Below are positions 17,291 to 26,065 of a DNA stretch of 64,000 nt, piece after piece (within the stretch, counting starts at the first letter, position 1; each line of letters opens with the position of its first letter). This DNA is from Gammaproteobacteria bacterium. GTDB taxonomy: Bacteria; Pseudomonadota; Gammaproteobacteria; Pseudomonadales; UBA5518. The notes under the pieces were generated by a model, which did no database searches, was not told the DNA's origin, and saw only the letters and a program-made list of their open reading frames with translations. The position numbers and the translations under genes were made by a program. The DNA is taken from NCBI GenBank assembly GCA_016718385.1, contig JADKDK010000001.1, forward strand, positions 248,001-312,000, in the 5' to 3' direction.

Positions 17291-17866
17291 ATGAATATCC
17301 CGAACGCCCTGACACTGTTTCGCATCGCGCTGATACCGGTGTTCGTGGCCGTTTTCTACCTGCCGTTCAGCTGGAGCTTCCTGGCCTCCGCGGTGGTGTT
17401 CGTGCTCGCCGCGGTGACCGACTGGCTCGACGGCTATCTCGCGCGCCGGCTCGACCAGTCGACCTCCTTCGGCGCCTTCCTCGATCCGGTGGCCGACAAG
17501 CTCATGGTCGTGATCGCGATCGTGCTGCTGGTGACCGAGCAGAAGACCGCGTGGTTCACAATCCCGGCGCTCGTGGTGGTGGGGCGCGAGATCCTGGTCT
17601 CCGCGCTGCGCGAATGGATGGCCGAGATCGGCAAACGCACCAGTGTCGCGGTGTCGTGGGTGGGCAAGGTCAAGACCTTCGTGCAGATGCTCGCGATCAT
17701 CACGTTGCTTGCGGTGGATCCCGACAAGGGTGGTCCCTGGCTGGCGCTCGGCTACATCCTGTTCTATGCCGCCGCCGCGCTGACGCTGTGGTCGGCGGTG
17801 CTCTACGTGCGGGCCGCGTGGGGCGATCTGTCGGATGCGGCAACCCGTCCCGGGCGTGTAAATTGA
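17291..17866 (+). CDS. pgsA: CDP-diacylglycerol-glycerol-3-phosphate 3-phosphatidyltransferase
   Basis: PgsA makes phosphatidylglycerol phosphate at the inner membrane. The 191-residue protein has the full CDP-alcohol phosphotransferase signature DG-x2-AR-x8-G-x3-D-x3-D, seen as DGYLARRLD then GAFLDPVADK. At least four hydrophobic segments are visible (for example VFVAVFYLPFSWSFLASAVV and LALGYILFYAAAALTLWSAV). It follows uvrC by 33 bases and precedes three tRNA genes, as in many pseudomonad-like genomes. Confidence 0.97.
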   Translation: MNIPNALTLFRIALIPVFVAVFYLPFSWSFLASAVVFVLAAVTDWLDGYLARRLDQSTSFGAFLDPVADKLMVVIAIVLLVTEQKTAWFTIPALVVVGREILVSALREWMAEIGKRTSVAVSWVGKVKTFVQMLAIITLLAVDPDKGGPWLALGYILFYAAAALTLWSAVLYVRAAWGDLSDAATRPGRVN

Positions 17867-17927
17867 ACCCTACGTTCCTGTTGACACATCGGGTTCACGC
17901 TCTAGAATACGCAGGCCTTCACGGCAT

Positions 17928-18003
17928 GCGGGAATAGCTCAGTTGGTAGAGCGCAACCTTGCCAAGGTTGAGGTCGCCGGTTCGAACCCGGTTTCCCGCT
18001 CCA
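17928..18003 (+). tRNA. tRNA-Gly (anticodon GCC)
   Basis: A 76-base cloverleaf with acceptor pair GCGGGAA/TTCCCGC, discriminator T and encoded CCA. The anticodon arm reads CAACCTTGCCAAGGTTG with GCC at the anticodon, and the T-arm is GCCGGTTCGAACCCGGT. It is the first of three clustered tRNAs after pgsA. Confidence 0.97.
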
Positions 18004-18048
18004 AATTTCCTGCCCCCGCCCTTGGGGGACTTCGGAAAACCTGGTCAC

Positions 18049-18122
18049 GGCGCGGTAGCAGAGTGGTTATGCAGCGGACTGCAACTCCGCGTACGCCGGT
18101 TCGATTCCGACCCGCGCCTCCA
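18049..18122 (+). tRNA. tRNA-Cys (anticodon GCA)
   Basis: A 74-base cloverleaf with acceptor pair GGCGCGG/CCGCGCC, discriminator T and encoded CCA. The anticodon loop CTGCAAC within CGGACTGCAACTCCG gives GCA, decoding Cys. Confidence 0.97.
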
Positions 18123-18149
18123 ATTTCCCCGACACGATTGCAGCCTCCC

Positions 18150-18238
18150 GCCCGGGTGGCGAAATTGGTAGACGCAAGGGACTTAAACTTCCTCGGCCGG
18201 TAACGGCCGTACCGGTTCGACCCCGGTCCCGGGCACCA
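18150..18238 (+). tRNA. tRNA-Leu (anticodon TAA)
   Basis: An 89-base class II tRNA with a long variable arm (CGGCCGGTAACGGCCG), acceptor pair GCCCGGG/CCCGGGC, discriminator A and encoded CCA. The anticodon loop CTTAAAC gives TAA. The long arm and identity agree with leucine. Confidence 0.96.
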
Positions 18239-18349
18239 AACCCTGACGATCCCGATCGGCCAGTGGCCGCTGCCGGCGCCCGCTTGCCCTCGGCGGCGCG
18301 AGGCGCAAGAATGCCCGCCCCGAGCAACCAGCCAGGAGATCAGTCACCC

Positions 18350-18589
18350 ATGAGCGACACGCCCCCCGACCGTCTCTGCGTCAATCCGAAAAGCCCCTTC
18401 CACGACGAGGACCTGCTCTCGCGCGGTATCGGCATCCGCTTCAACGGCAAGGAACGCACGAATGTCGAGGAATACTGTGTCAGCGAGGGCTGGATTCGCG
18501 TGGCGGCCGGTCGCGCCGTCGACCGCAAGGGCAATGCGGTGACATTGAAACTCAAGGGCGCGGTCGAGCCCTACTTCAAGGACGTTTGA
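18350..18589 (+). CDS. DUF3297 family protein
   Basis: A 79-residue protein starting at ATG 18350. The sequence pattern matches DUF3297: an N-terminal PPDRLCVNPKSPFHD, the central GIGIRFNGKERTNVEEYC, then EGWIRVAAGRAVDRKGNAV and the C-terminal KLKGAVEPYF. Members are small, single-domain and widespread in proteobacteria, with no established function. It stands alone after the tRNA cluster, with its own short upstream region. Confidence 0.85.
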   Translation: MSDTPPDRLCVNPKSPFHDEDLLSRGIGIRFNGKERTNVEEYCVSEGWIRVAAGRAVDRKGNAVTLKLKGAVEPYFKDV

Positions 18590-18658
18590 GTTGCGACAAG
18601 GAATCGCACGAAAGTCCGAGTAAACTGCTCGGGAATTTTCTAGGACGGGGGCGCACAC

Positions 18659-19069
18659 ATGGGTATCGTCACCACAATGCAGGCGCAACATCGCCACTGC
18701 GACGAGCTGCTGGCGCAGGCCGAGGCGGCCGCGCGGCGCGAGGACTGGACGGCCTGTGCCGCGGCCTCGGCGGCGTTCGTCGCCGATACCGAAGCGCATC
18801 TCGCCCTGGAGGAAAACGGGCTGTTTCCCGCTTTCGAGAAAGCCACCGGCATGAGCGGCGGGCCGACGCAGATGATGCGCATCGAGCATGCCGAGGTGCG
18901 CGAGCTCATGGCGGGCCTGAACGAGGCGCTCGCGGCTCGCGACGCCGCGGATTTCGTGGGTTGCTGCGAAACCCTGCTGATCCTGCTCCAGCAGCACAAC
19001 ATGAAGGAGGAGAACGTCCTCTATCCCATGTGCGAGCGCGCGGTGCCGGAGTTTGCCGGACAGCTGTGA
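18659..19069 (+). CDS. Hemerythrin-domain protein
   Basis: A 136-residue four-helix-bundle protein of the hemerythrin/HHE family. Metal-ligand positions are visible as His near the N-terminus (QAQHRHCDEL), TEAHLALEENGLF in helix 2, MRIEHAEVRELM in helix 3 and LLQQHNMKEENVLYPM in helix 4. The EExxLFP and KEExxLYPMCE blocks are typical of proteins related to the Fe-S repair and nitric-oxide-response group. It is followed by a DUF2249 gene and a polytopic membrane protein. That trio is often found in denitrification or NO-stress clusters, so a role in NO or O2 sensing or detoxification is likely but inferred. Confidence 0.9.
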   Translation: MGIVTTMQAQHRHCDELLAQAEAAARREDWTACAAASAAFVADTEAHLALEENGLFPAFEKATGMSGGPTQMMRIEHAEVRELMAGLNEALAARDAADFVGCCETLLILLQQHNMKEENVLYPMCERAVPEFAGQL

Positions 19070-19091
19070 GCATCCGCGAGGAACGCGGCCG

Positions 19092-19325
19092 GTGGATGAC
19101 TGCATCGACCTGAGCGCGCTCGCGGCGCCGGAGCCCATGGATCGCGTGCTCGACTGGCTCGATGCGGCCGCGCCGGGTGCATGCCAGGCGTTCCTGCTGC
19201 CGCGCATGCCCTACCCGCTGTTCGATCACCTGGCGCGCCGTCCCTGCGATTGGGAAACCGAGCCGCAGCCCGACGGGCGTGCGGTCGTTACGATCAGGCG
19301 TAACGCTTCCCATGATCAATCCTGA
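19092..19325 (+). CDS. DUF2249 domain protein
   Basis: A 77-residue protein from GTG 19092, with GCGAGGAA about eleven bases upstream; a longer in-frame start at 19053 overlaps the hemerythrin gene. The DUF2249 core is visible as IDLSALAAPEPMDRVLDWLD, followed by LPRMPYPLFDHL and WETEPQPDGRAVVTIRR. These small SirA-like alpha/beta domains occur with hemerythrin-like and NnrS-like genes; their biochemical role is unsettled. The end overlaps the start of the following membrane-protein gene by 14 bases, suggesting translational coupling. Confidence 0.8.
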   Translation: MDDCIDLSALAAPEPMDRVLDWLDAAAPGACQAFLLPRMPYPLFDHLARRPCDWETEPQPDGRAVVTIRRNASHDQS

Positions 19326-20520
19326 GTTCAGCCTGCCGGTCGAGGTCCCCCTACGCTTCCTGCGCACGGCGCCATGGTGGTTGCTGATCGCCTCAGTGCT
19401 GTTCGCGGGGCACGCGACGGAGGTGCTCGCGAGCCGGTATCATCCTGCCACGCTGGCGATCGTGCACCTGATGATGCTCGGATTCGCCGGCAACATCATG
19501 CTGGGTGCGCTGTTGCAGATCAGTGCCGTGCTGGCCGGTGCGCGCGCGCAGCGCCCGGTCCTCGCGGGCTGGCTGGTGTGGGGGGCGCTGCAGGCGGGAA
19601 CGGCGCTTCTCGCGGCGGGCCTGTGGCTGATGCAGCCATTGTTGCTGCAGGCGGCCGGGGCCGTCCTGGGGGTGATGTTGCTCGTGTTCACGGGCTGGCT
19701 GTTCACGCGCCTGTGGCGCAGTCCCGCAGTGGATGCCAGCACGGCAGGCCTGCGCTGGTCTGTGGCCGGGTTGGGGCTGACCGTCGCATGCGGGATATTG
19801 CTGCTGCTGGTGTTGACGCGTGGTGTGGCGCTGCCGCTGCCCGACGTGCTGCGCCTGCACGTGCTGTTCGGCAGCATGGGCTGGGTGTTCCCGCTGCTCG
19901 CCAGCGTGGCGCTGACCGTGGTGCCGATGTTCCTCGTCACGCCGCCGTGGCCGCAGCGCCTCGCGCGCCTGCTGGTTCCGCTGAACGCGCTGATGCTGCT
20001 CCTGCTCGCCGTGTGGCCGGTGCTGCTCCCCCTGCTGGTGCTGCCGGTATTGTTGTTCGTGCTGCAGTTGCTGTGCTCGCTGAAGGCGAGCAAGCGTGGG
20101 GCCGATCCGGCCCGCTGGCTGTGGGCGTGGGGCGGCGTGAACCTGCTGCTGGTCTGTGCCCTGGCGCCGTGGCTGGACGCATTGCCGCGGCTGAACCCGG
20201 TGCTGCTGGGCGGCCAGTTCCTGTGCGGCGCGCTGCTGCCGATCCACACCGCGATGCTGGGCAAGATCGTGCCCTTCCTGCTGTGGCTCGATTACCGCGC
20301 GAGTGTCCCGGTCGGTCGCAAGCTGCGTCACATGGGGCAACTGTTCCCGGAGCGCTGGCTGCGCGGGCTCGGGGGGCTGGCGCTGGCGGTGGGACTGACG
20401 TGGCCGCTGGCCCTTGCGTCGATATGGCCGGTGCTGGTCCTGCTGCTGGCCTATGGCGTGGCATTGCTCGTCGTGATACACCGTGCATGTCGCAATGCGC
20501 GTGCGGCGATCACGGGCTGA
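19312..20520 (+). CDS. Polytopic membrane protein of a hemerythrin/DUF2249 cluster (NnrS-like)
   Basis: A 402-residue, very hydrophobic protein with about twelve predicted transmembrane helices. It has conserved His-containing helices (GHATEVLAS, then IVHLMMLGFAGNIMLGALLQ, RLHVLFGSMGWVFPLLASV and LLPIHTAMLGKIVPFLLW) that suggest haem or metal binding, as in NnrS or heme-copper-oxidase-related proteins. The start ATG 19312 lies inside the end of the DUF2249 gene. Together with the hemerythrin protein this suggests a three-gene NO/O2-related operon. The exact family is uncertain; the membrane topology is clear. Confidence 0.7.
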   Translation: MINPEFSLPVEVPLRFLRTAPWWLLIASVLFAGHATEVLASRYHPATLAIVHLMMLGFAGNIMLGALLQISAVLAGARAQRPVLAGWLVWGALQAGTALLAAGLWLMQPLLLQAAGAVLGVMLLVFTGWLFTRLWRSPAVDASTAGLRWSVAGLGLTVACGILLLLVLTRGVALPLPDVLRLHVLFGSMGWVFPLLASVALTVVPMFLVTPPWPQRLARLLVPLNALMLLLLAVWPVLLPLLVLPVLLFVLQLLCSLKASKRGADPARWLWAWGGVNLLLVCALAPWLDALPRLNPVLLGGQFLCGALLPIHTAMLGKIVPFLLWLDYRASVPVGRKLRHMGQLFPERWLRGLGGLALAVGLTWPLALASIWPVLVLLLAYGVALLVVIHRACRNARAAITG

Positions 20521-20614
20521 GCATCCCGACGTGCTCGGGCACGGTCGTTGGTCAGCGGGCACCACGGCGTTGCGTTTGTCCCGATGCCTGCACGGGCGAA
20601 GAGGAGGACATGTC

Positions 20615-21517
20615 ATGAGATTCGGATTTCACCTGTTCATGGTCGACCCCGACCAGCACCTCGATATAGCGCGCACGGCCGATGACTGCGGCTGGGACAG
20701 CATCCAGGTGGCGGACTCCCCGTTCTTTCCCGAGACGATTTCGGTCCCCTATCCGTACACGCCGGACGGCACGCGCTTCTGGCCCCTCGATATGCCGGTG
20801 CTGGATCCCTGGGTCGCGATAACGGCAATGGCCGTCGTGACCAGGCGCATCCGCTTTCTCCCCTCCGTGCTCAGGCTGGCCATCCGTCAGCCGTTGCTGG
20901 AAGCCAAGAGCCTGTGCTCGGTCGCCGCGATCTCCAACGACCGCGTGGCCCTGGGTGTGGGGCTTGCATGGATGCCGGAGGAGTTCAAGTGGCTCGGTGT
21001 GGACATGAAGACCCGCGGTGCCCGCCAGGACGAGGCCATCCAGGTCATCCGTCTGCTGATGCAGGGCGGGATGCAGGAATTCCACGGCAAGTACTTCGAT
21101 TTCGACCCGCTGATCATGGCGCCGGTACCCAAAAAGCGCATTCCGATATACGTGGGCGGCACCACGACGCCCGCTCTGCGGCGTGCGGCGCGTTACGGCG
21201 ATGGTTGGGTCAGCGTCATTCACGACATGGATGCGGTCGCGGGCATGCTGGCGCAGCTCGACGGCTTTCGCCGGGAATTCGGACGCGAGAACGAACCGTT
21301 CGACATCATGATGCACTGCCCCGACGCCCAGACGGTGGACGACATCCGGCGCCTGGAGGATATCGGCGTCACCGATCTGCAGGTGACGCCGTGGAGCGTG
21401 CCCGGCATCCTGGCCGAGATGGGCGTGGGAGCCATCATGCAGCAACAGCCCCCGCTCGACGTGAAGCTGGAGGCCATCAAGCGCTATGCCGGGCAGGTGA
21501 TCGCGCGGTTTGCGTAG
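20615..21517 (+). CDS. Luciferase-like (LLM class) flavin-dependent oxidoreductase 1
   Basis: A 300-residue TIM-barrel enzyme of the bacterial-luciferase superfamily, ATG 20615 with GAGGAGG upstream. The family pattern is clear: MRFGFHLFM at the first strand, DDCGWDSIQVADSP, RIRFLPSVLRLAIRQPLLEAKSL cut here after the motif, RVALGVGLAWMPEEFKWLG and the phosphate-binding PIYVGGTTTPALRRAAR. Members use reduced FMN or F420 to oxidise or reduce small substrates; the sequence does not tell which cofactor is used. It is the first gene of the catabolic island and is convergent with the OYE-like gene. Confidence 0.9.
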   Translation: MRFGFHLFMVDPDQHLDIARTADDCGWDSIQVADSPFFPETISVPYPYTPDGTRFWPLDMPVLDPWVAITAMAVVTRRIRFLPSVLRLAIRQPLLEAKSLCSVAAISNDRVALGVGLAWMPEEFKWLGVDMKTRGARQDEAIQVIRLLMQGGMQEFHGKYFDFDPLIMAPVPKKRIPIYVGGTTTPALRRAARYGDGWVSVIHDMDAVAGMLAQLDGFRREFGRENEPFDIMMHCPDAQTVDDIRRLEDIGVTDLQVTPWSVPGILAEMGVGAIMQQQPPLDVKLEAIKRYAGQVIARFA

Positions 21518-21557
21518 ACGATCGCGTACGCCAGCGGGGTTGCTCGCGAATCCCGCT

Positions 21558-23555
21558 TCAGATCACCAGCCCGATGCCGGCGCCATGGCGCGTCGCCTCG
21601 GCCAGGCGACGAGGAAGCCAAGCCGAGCCGGCCAGGTAGAGCTGCGGGATGCAGCCTTCGGCCTTCAACTGATCGTACAGCTCGTGCTGCGGTGTCGATC
21701 CGTACACCAGGACCACGCTGTCGAAGCCTTCCCTGCGATAGGTCTTTCCGCCCCAGGACGAGACGAACTCGAGTCCGTCCGGCCACAGTTGCTTCAGCAC
21801 CAGGTTCGGATGGATCTGGATGCCGCATTGCTCCATGCGGCTCAGCACCATTCCGATCGAATACCTGGCGATCTCCGTGCCCAGGTGCACCGACTTGTGG
21901 AAGACTTCCACCTGCTTGCCGCGAGCGGCCAGGAATTCGGCCACCGTGGGCGTCTGGTAGTAGTCTTCCTGCGAGATCACCGCAACGCGGTCGCCGGTGG
22001 ACACCTTGCCGAGCATGACGTCCCACCCCTGGACCACGTGCGGCAGGTCGATGCCGGGAACATCGTCGGGCACGCGCGGGACCGAGCCCGTGGCAATGAC
22101 CACCGCCTCGGGCGCCAGGGCCTTGATTGCGGCGACATCCGCAACGGACTGCAGCCGCACATCGACCCCCAGGCGCGCCATCTCGTTTTCCTCGAAATAG
22201 GCCTGGTCCTCGAAAGAATCGCGCCCGGGAGCCCTGGCGGCGATCAGCAGCTGGCCCCCCAGGCGCTTGCCCTGTTCGAGCAGGATCACCCGGTGACCGC
22301 GCATCGCCGCCACGCGTGCGGCCTCGCATCCGGCGATACCGCCACCGACCACCACGACGCGCTTGGGTTCCTGCGCCGGCCGGTACTGCTGTTGCCAGCG
22401 CAGTTCATTGCCGATGACCGGATTGATCGAGCAGGTCGGCGTGTAGGGCATGGTCGCAGGTTCCGACGCCTCGTCTATGCAGCGGGTGCAGCCGATGCAG
22501 CGGCGTATCTCGCCGAGGCGTCCCTCGCGCGCCTTGTTGGCGAACTCGGGGTCCGCAATACCGGCGCGCACCATGCCGACGAGATCGCAAAACCCTTCCT
22601 TGATCAGCTCCTCGGCCAGAACGGGATCATTGATGCGGCCGGTGAACAGTACGGCGATCTTGCGCTCCATGAGGGCGAGGTCGGCGCGCGCCGCCTTGCC
22701 GAACTCGCGAAACTCGGCGTGCGGATGGTACGAAGACGGCACATAGGATGGCGCTCCCCAGCAGTGACCGGTATCGATGTCCACGAAATCGAGCAGGCCG
22801 GTCTCGCCGATGCAATAGAGCATCTCGCGCATTTCCAGGTTGTCATAGCCGCCGTGGCGTGATTCCTGGCCGTTGATGCGTATGCCGAGCGCCATCGACT
22901 CCCCGACACATGCGCGCACGCGCTTCAGGGCTTCGATCACGAAGCGGGCGCGCTGCTCCGGACCGCCGCCCCATTTGTCGGTGCGCCGATTCGTCACCGG
23001 CGACAGGAAGCTGTAGCCGAGGGTCTCGTGGGCGCAATGGATCTCGATGGCGTCGGCGCCCGCCTCGCGCGCGACCGCCGCGGCCCTGGCATAGGTGTCG
23101 AGGCAGAACTCGATCTCCTCCTCGCCCATCACGTGCGGCGTGTAGTCCTGCGCGCCGATCACGGGCACCGGCGAGGGCGCCCACACGGCATTGAGGTGGG
23201 TCAGCTGGACCACCACGACGGAGCCGCTCTGGTGCACCTCGGCACAGAACCGCGCCATGCTCTCGGCAAAGGCCGGATTCTGGTACGCCGCCTGGTGCCC
23301 GGCGCAGCCCACGGGGAGCCCGATTTCGTCCGGCGTCTCCGGGGGAAAGGGCGCATCCAGCAGCCAGGTCTCGCTGCCGATCCAGCCGGTACCGCCGCGC
23401 GCCTTCGCGGCATGGTGCGCGATGAAGTGCTCGTCGATCAGGCCCGGCGTCATCGACGAATTGATGGTATTGGTGGTCTCGCATATACGGTTGGGCACGC
23501 GCATGGGCCCGACCTGCAATGGTGAAAACAGATGCTCGAAATTCACGTTGCTCAT
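21558..23555 (-). CDS. Old-yellow-enzyme/2,4-dienoyl-CoA-reductase-like flavoprotein
   Basis: A 665-residue two-domain enzyme, start ATG 23555 with AGGAG upstream. Residues about 1-370 form the FMN-binding OYE barrel (FSPLQVGPMRVPNRI, then EIHCAHETLGYSFLSP and DLVGMVRAGIADPEF). A Cys cluster follows for a 4Fe-4S centre (CIGCTRC, then CSINP). Residues about 390-660 are an FAD/NAD(P)-binding half (VVVVGGGIAGCEAARVAAMRG and AVVIATGSVPRVP). This architecture is that of FadH/2,4-dienoyl-CoA reductase and related bile-acid or steroid reductases. It lies at the end of the leftward KstD-DUF385-OYE unit whose upstream region carries the repeated operator at 25935. Confidence 0.92.
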   Translation of the reverse strand: MSNVNFEHLFSPLQVGPMRVPNRICETTNTINSSMTPGLIDEHFIAHHAAKARGGTGWIGSETWLLDAPFPPETPDEIGLPVGCAGHQAAYQNPAFAESMARFCAEVHQSGSVVVVQLTHLNAVWAPSPVPVIGAQDYTPHVMGEEEIEFCLDTYARAAAVAREAGADAIEIHCAHETLGYSFLSPVTNRRTDKWGGGPEQRARFVIEALKRVRACVGESMALGIRINGQESRHGGYDNLEMREMLYCIGETGLLDFVDIDTGHCWGAPSYVPSSYHPHAEFREFGKAARADLALMERKIAVLFTGRINDPVLAEELIKEGFCDLVGMVRAGIADPEFANKAREGRLGEIRRCIGCTRCIDEASEPATMPYTPTCSINPVIGNELRWQQQYRPAQEPKRVVVVGGGIAGCEAARVAAMRGHRVILLEQGKRLGGQLLIAARAPGRDSFEDQAYFEENEMARLGVDVRLQSVADVAAIKALAPEAVVIATGSVPRVPDDVPGIDLPHVVQGWDVMLGKVSTGDRVAVISQEDYYQTPTVAEFLAARGKQVEVFHKSVHLGTEIARYSIGMVLSRMEQCGIQIHPNLVLKQLWPDGLEFVSSWGGKTYRREGFDSVVLVYGSTPQHELYDQLKAEGCIPQLYLAGSAWLPRRLAEATRHGAGIGLVI

Positions 23556-23584
23556 GTTGCGTGGCGCTCCTGAATGCCCGGCGA

Positions 23585-24103
23585 TCACGCGGGGCCGGTC
23601 GGCGAGAGGATCACGATAGCAAAGGGGCGGTCGGTCTGTTTCTGGAAATGTCCCCAGGCCGGAAAGATCGACGTCAGTCTGGGCCACAACGCCTTGCGCT
23701 CCGCATCCGTTGCGTCGCGCGCGGTGGCGCTCATCTTCCTGCGATCGAGCTGGACCCAGCACTGCGGGTTCGCGCTGACATTGAGGTACCAGGCAGGATG
23801 CGTGTCGTATCCAGCCAGTGACCCGACGACCACCATGTCCTCGCCGTCCTGCATGAAGACCAGCGGGGTGGTGTGCTTCTCGCCCGACTTGCGACCGATA
23901 CAGGTCAGCAACAGGGTCGGCAGCCCCGAGGGGGAACCGGCTCCCGTGGCCCAGCCCTCGGGATTGGCCAGGTAGCGCGCCACGTCCGCCCTGGCATCAC
24001 CCCTGATGCGATCCAGCGTTGCAGTCTGGGCCTTGATCTGTTCCCAGTCCTCATCGGACATGAAGTCCGGCTTCTCCATGCTTTCACGATCTGTGCTTGC
24101 CAT
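23585..24103 (-). CDS. DUF385/Ddn-type deazaflavin (nitroreductase-like) protein
   Basis: A 172-residue split-barrel protein of the deazaflavin-dependent nitroreductase family, ATG 24103 with GGAGG eight bases upstream. Family signatures are LLLTCIGRKSGEKHTTPLVF (the S/T-G-xx-R/H-x-TPL block), MVVVGSLAGYDTHPAWYLN and the nearby NPQCWVQL strand. Mycobacterial relatives bind coenzyme F420, and other members bind FMN. It sits between the KstD-like and OYE-like genes on the same strand. Its presence with three LLM-class enzymes raises the question of F420 use in this organism, but no F420 biosynthesis genes are in the window. Confidence 0.9.
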   Translation of the reverse strand: MASTDRESMEKPDFMSDEDWEQIKAQTATLDRIRGDARADVARYLANPEGWATGAGSPSGLPTLLLTCIGRKSGEKHTTPLVFMQDGEDMVVVGSLAGYDTHPAWYLNVSANPQCWVQLDRRKMSATARDATDAERKALWPRLTSIFPAWGHFQKQTDRPFAIVILSPTGPA

Positions 24104-24167
24104 GATGAGCCTCCCGAGTCAGGTGATCATTGCGTGGACGGTCATGGTTCTGCGGCTGCCTGCGGTG

Positions 24168-25859
24168 TCACTGGCCCGTCGCGTCGTCCGCCGCGCGGAA
24201 GCCGAATACCATCGCCGGCGCCAGCGTCGAGCCCGAGGCAGGGTAGGTCTGGCCCATGACCGAGGCGCTGCAATTGCCTATCGCATAGAGCCCGGGGATC
24301 ACGTTGCCGCCCTTGTCCAGCACGCGCGCATTCTCGTCGGTGTCGATGCCGCCCTTGGTACCGAGTTCGCCGGGATAGACCTTGGCGCCGTAGAAGGGCG
24401 GTTTCGAGATCGGGCCCAGACAGGGGTTGGGCCCCACCGAGTGGTCGCCGTAGTAGCGGTCGTAGGTCGCGTCGCCGCGCTGGAAATCCGGGTCCTTGCC
24501 GCTGGCGGCGTAGCCATTGAATTTGCGCACTGTCGCGGCGAGCCCGGCGGGATCGACGTCGAGCTGTCGCGCGAGCTCCTCTATGGTGTCGGCCTTCATG
24601 ATGCCGCCCCAGGCGCTGCGCGGTACCGCGAAGTCCGGCTGGAAGCTGCTCGGCAGCATGGGTCCGAAGGGATAGTGCTTGCGGTAGGTCGAATCGAACA
24701 CCAGCGCCGCCGGCACGCTCTCCCGGCCGGGCGCGTTCGCCGCGAGTATCCCCTTCGTGACCTTGGTGTACGACGAGCTCTCGTTCACGAAACGTTCGCC
24801 GACGCGGTTGACGATCAGGCAGCCGGGCAGGTTCTTCTCGATGATCAGCATGCGTGCCTGCGCTTCGCCCGGAATCAGGAATGTCGGCCCCCACCACGCG
24901 GCGTCCATGAAGCGCGTGGCCGCACCGACCGATGCGCTCGCCTCGATCATCTCCCCCGTGTTGCCCGGGGAGCCGGCGGTCCACGCCGCGTCCGTGGGCT
25001 GCGGCAGGTGCTGCCGGCGCATCGCATTGTTCTTCTCGAAGCCGCCGCTGGCGACGATCACGCCCTTGCGCGCGCGTATGCGCACCCACTTGCCATCGCG
25101 CAGCGCCGTGACGCCGGTCACGCGCCCGTCCTCGGTCACCAGCTCCTGCGCAGCCGTGCCGAGCCAGAGCGGCATGCCCCGCTCGATCATGGAGCGGCGC
25201 AGGCTGCCCACCAGTGCGCCGCCGAGCACCTGGCGGCGATCGCGCATGCCGCGCAGCCGGCCGGGAATGTCGAGCACATAGCGCGCGACCATGCTGAACG
25301 CCACCCATAACCAGCCCTTTCCGCGCGCCTGCAGCACCAGCGACTCGCTCGCGGTCCAGCCGATGACCCCGAACAGCGTCGTCTGCGGGTGCTGGGGACG
25401 CAGGAACTGCAGTTCGTCGCCCAGGCTGCCGCCGTTGAACGGCAGCGGTTCGTGGCAACGGTGCATCTTGAAATCCGGATTGTCCGGGTACATGTCGGGG
25501 AACCCGACCAGCGATTCGAGGTAGACGCGGGTCCTCGCGTGCAGGTACTCGATGAATCGCGGAATCGTGTCGACGAAGGCGTCGATGCGCGCGTTCTGGG
25601 AGGGTTCCCCGATCACGCTCTTCATGTAACGCTTGGCTTCCTCGGGCGAGTCGCTGCCGCCGGCGCGCGCGATCATCGGGCTCGAGGGCAGCCACAGCAC
25701 CCCGCCGGACATGGCGGACGATCCGCCGTAGAGCGCGGTCTTCTCGATGACGAGAGTCTGCGCGCCGTTGTCGTGGGCGCGCAGCGCAGCCGTCAGCGCA
25801 CCGGCTCCCGAACCGATGACGAGTACGTCGGTGGTGTGATCCCAGTCGTGGCCGCTCAT
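24168..25859 (-). CDS. KstD-like FAD-dependent dehydrogenase
   Basis: A 563-residue flavoprotein of the fumarate-reductase/3-ketosteroid-delta1-dehydrogenase family, ATG 25859 with GGGAG eight bases upstream. The dinucleotide-binding VLVIGSGAGALTAALRA and GGSSAMSGGVLWLP open the protein. The signature C-terminal block is GTKGGIDTDENARVLD then LYAIGNCSASVMGQTYPASG and TLAPAMVFGF, which strongly resembles KstD and related 3-oxosteroid dehydrogenases. The family also contains enzymes acting on other ketones and dicarboxylates, so steroid as substrate is inference supported by the neighbouring genes. It is the first gene of the leftward unit starting at the operator-containing gap with the CoxG-like gene. 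Confidence 0.9.
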   Translation of the reverse strand: MSGHDWDHTTDVLVIGSGAGALTAALRAHDNGAQTLVIEKTALYGGSSAMSGGVLWLPSSPMIARAGGSDSPEEAKRYMKSVIGEPSQNARIDAFVDTIPRFIEYLHARTRVYLESLVGFPDMYPDNPDFKMHRCHEPLPFNGGSLGDELQFLRPQHPQTTLFGVIGWTASESLVLQARGKGWLWVAFSMVARYVLDIPGRLRGMRDRRQVLGGALVGSLRRSMIERGMPLWLGTAAQELVTEDGRVTGVTALRDGKWVRIRARKGVIVASGGFEKNNAMRRQHLPQPTDAAWTAGSPGNTGEMIEASASVGAATRFMDAAWWGPTFLIPGEAQARMLIIEKNLPGCLIVNRVGERFVNESSSYTKVTKGILAANAPGRESVPAALVFDSTYRKHYPFGPMLPSSFQPDFAVPRSAWGGIMKADTIEELARQLDVDPAGLAATVRKFNGYAASGKDPDFQRGDATYDRYYGDHSVGPNPCLGPISKPPFYGAKVYPGELGTKGGIDTDENARVLDKGGNVIPGLYAIGNCSASVMGQTYPASGSTLAPAMVFGFRAADDATGQ

Positions 25860-25934
25860 GTCCGGACTCCCTGCGAATGGCATGGATCCGAGTAAATCAC
25901 AGTACGGGGATCGCTGCGCGTGCGGGCGTGCGGG

Positions 25935-25966
25935 TTGTCCCGTTCTGATACCGATTCGGCCGATTC
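25935..25966 (+). promoter_or_regulatory. Putative AraC-type operator, site A
   Basis: Two direct half-sites, TTGTCCCGTTC and TCGGCCGATTC, start exactly 21 bases apart, with TGATACC between them. The element lies in the 206-base gap between the divergent KstD-like and CoxG-like genes, 76 bases from the KstD start and about 100 from the CoxG start. It matches five other elements in the island. A regulatory role is inferred from the repetition and placement. Confidence 0.7.
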
Positions 25967-26065
25967 GGATTTCGCGACGCGGGGAATTCAGCTACCTTGG
26001 CGGCTACCATGCGTGTCAGTGCGGTTGCGTTTGTCGAGGATGAATTCACCTGAAGGGGATGAAAC

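Noticed and set aside
17928..18238. The tRNA cluster as an integration site for the island
   Set aside because: No repeated tRNA 3' end was found downstream and no integrase gene lies next to it, and ordinary genes separate it from the island.
20576..20586. A seventh operator half-site (TTGTCCCGATG) upstream of the first LLM gene
   Set aside because: No second half-site is found 21 bases away on either side and the TGATACC core is missing.
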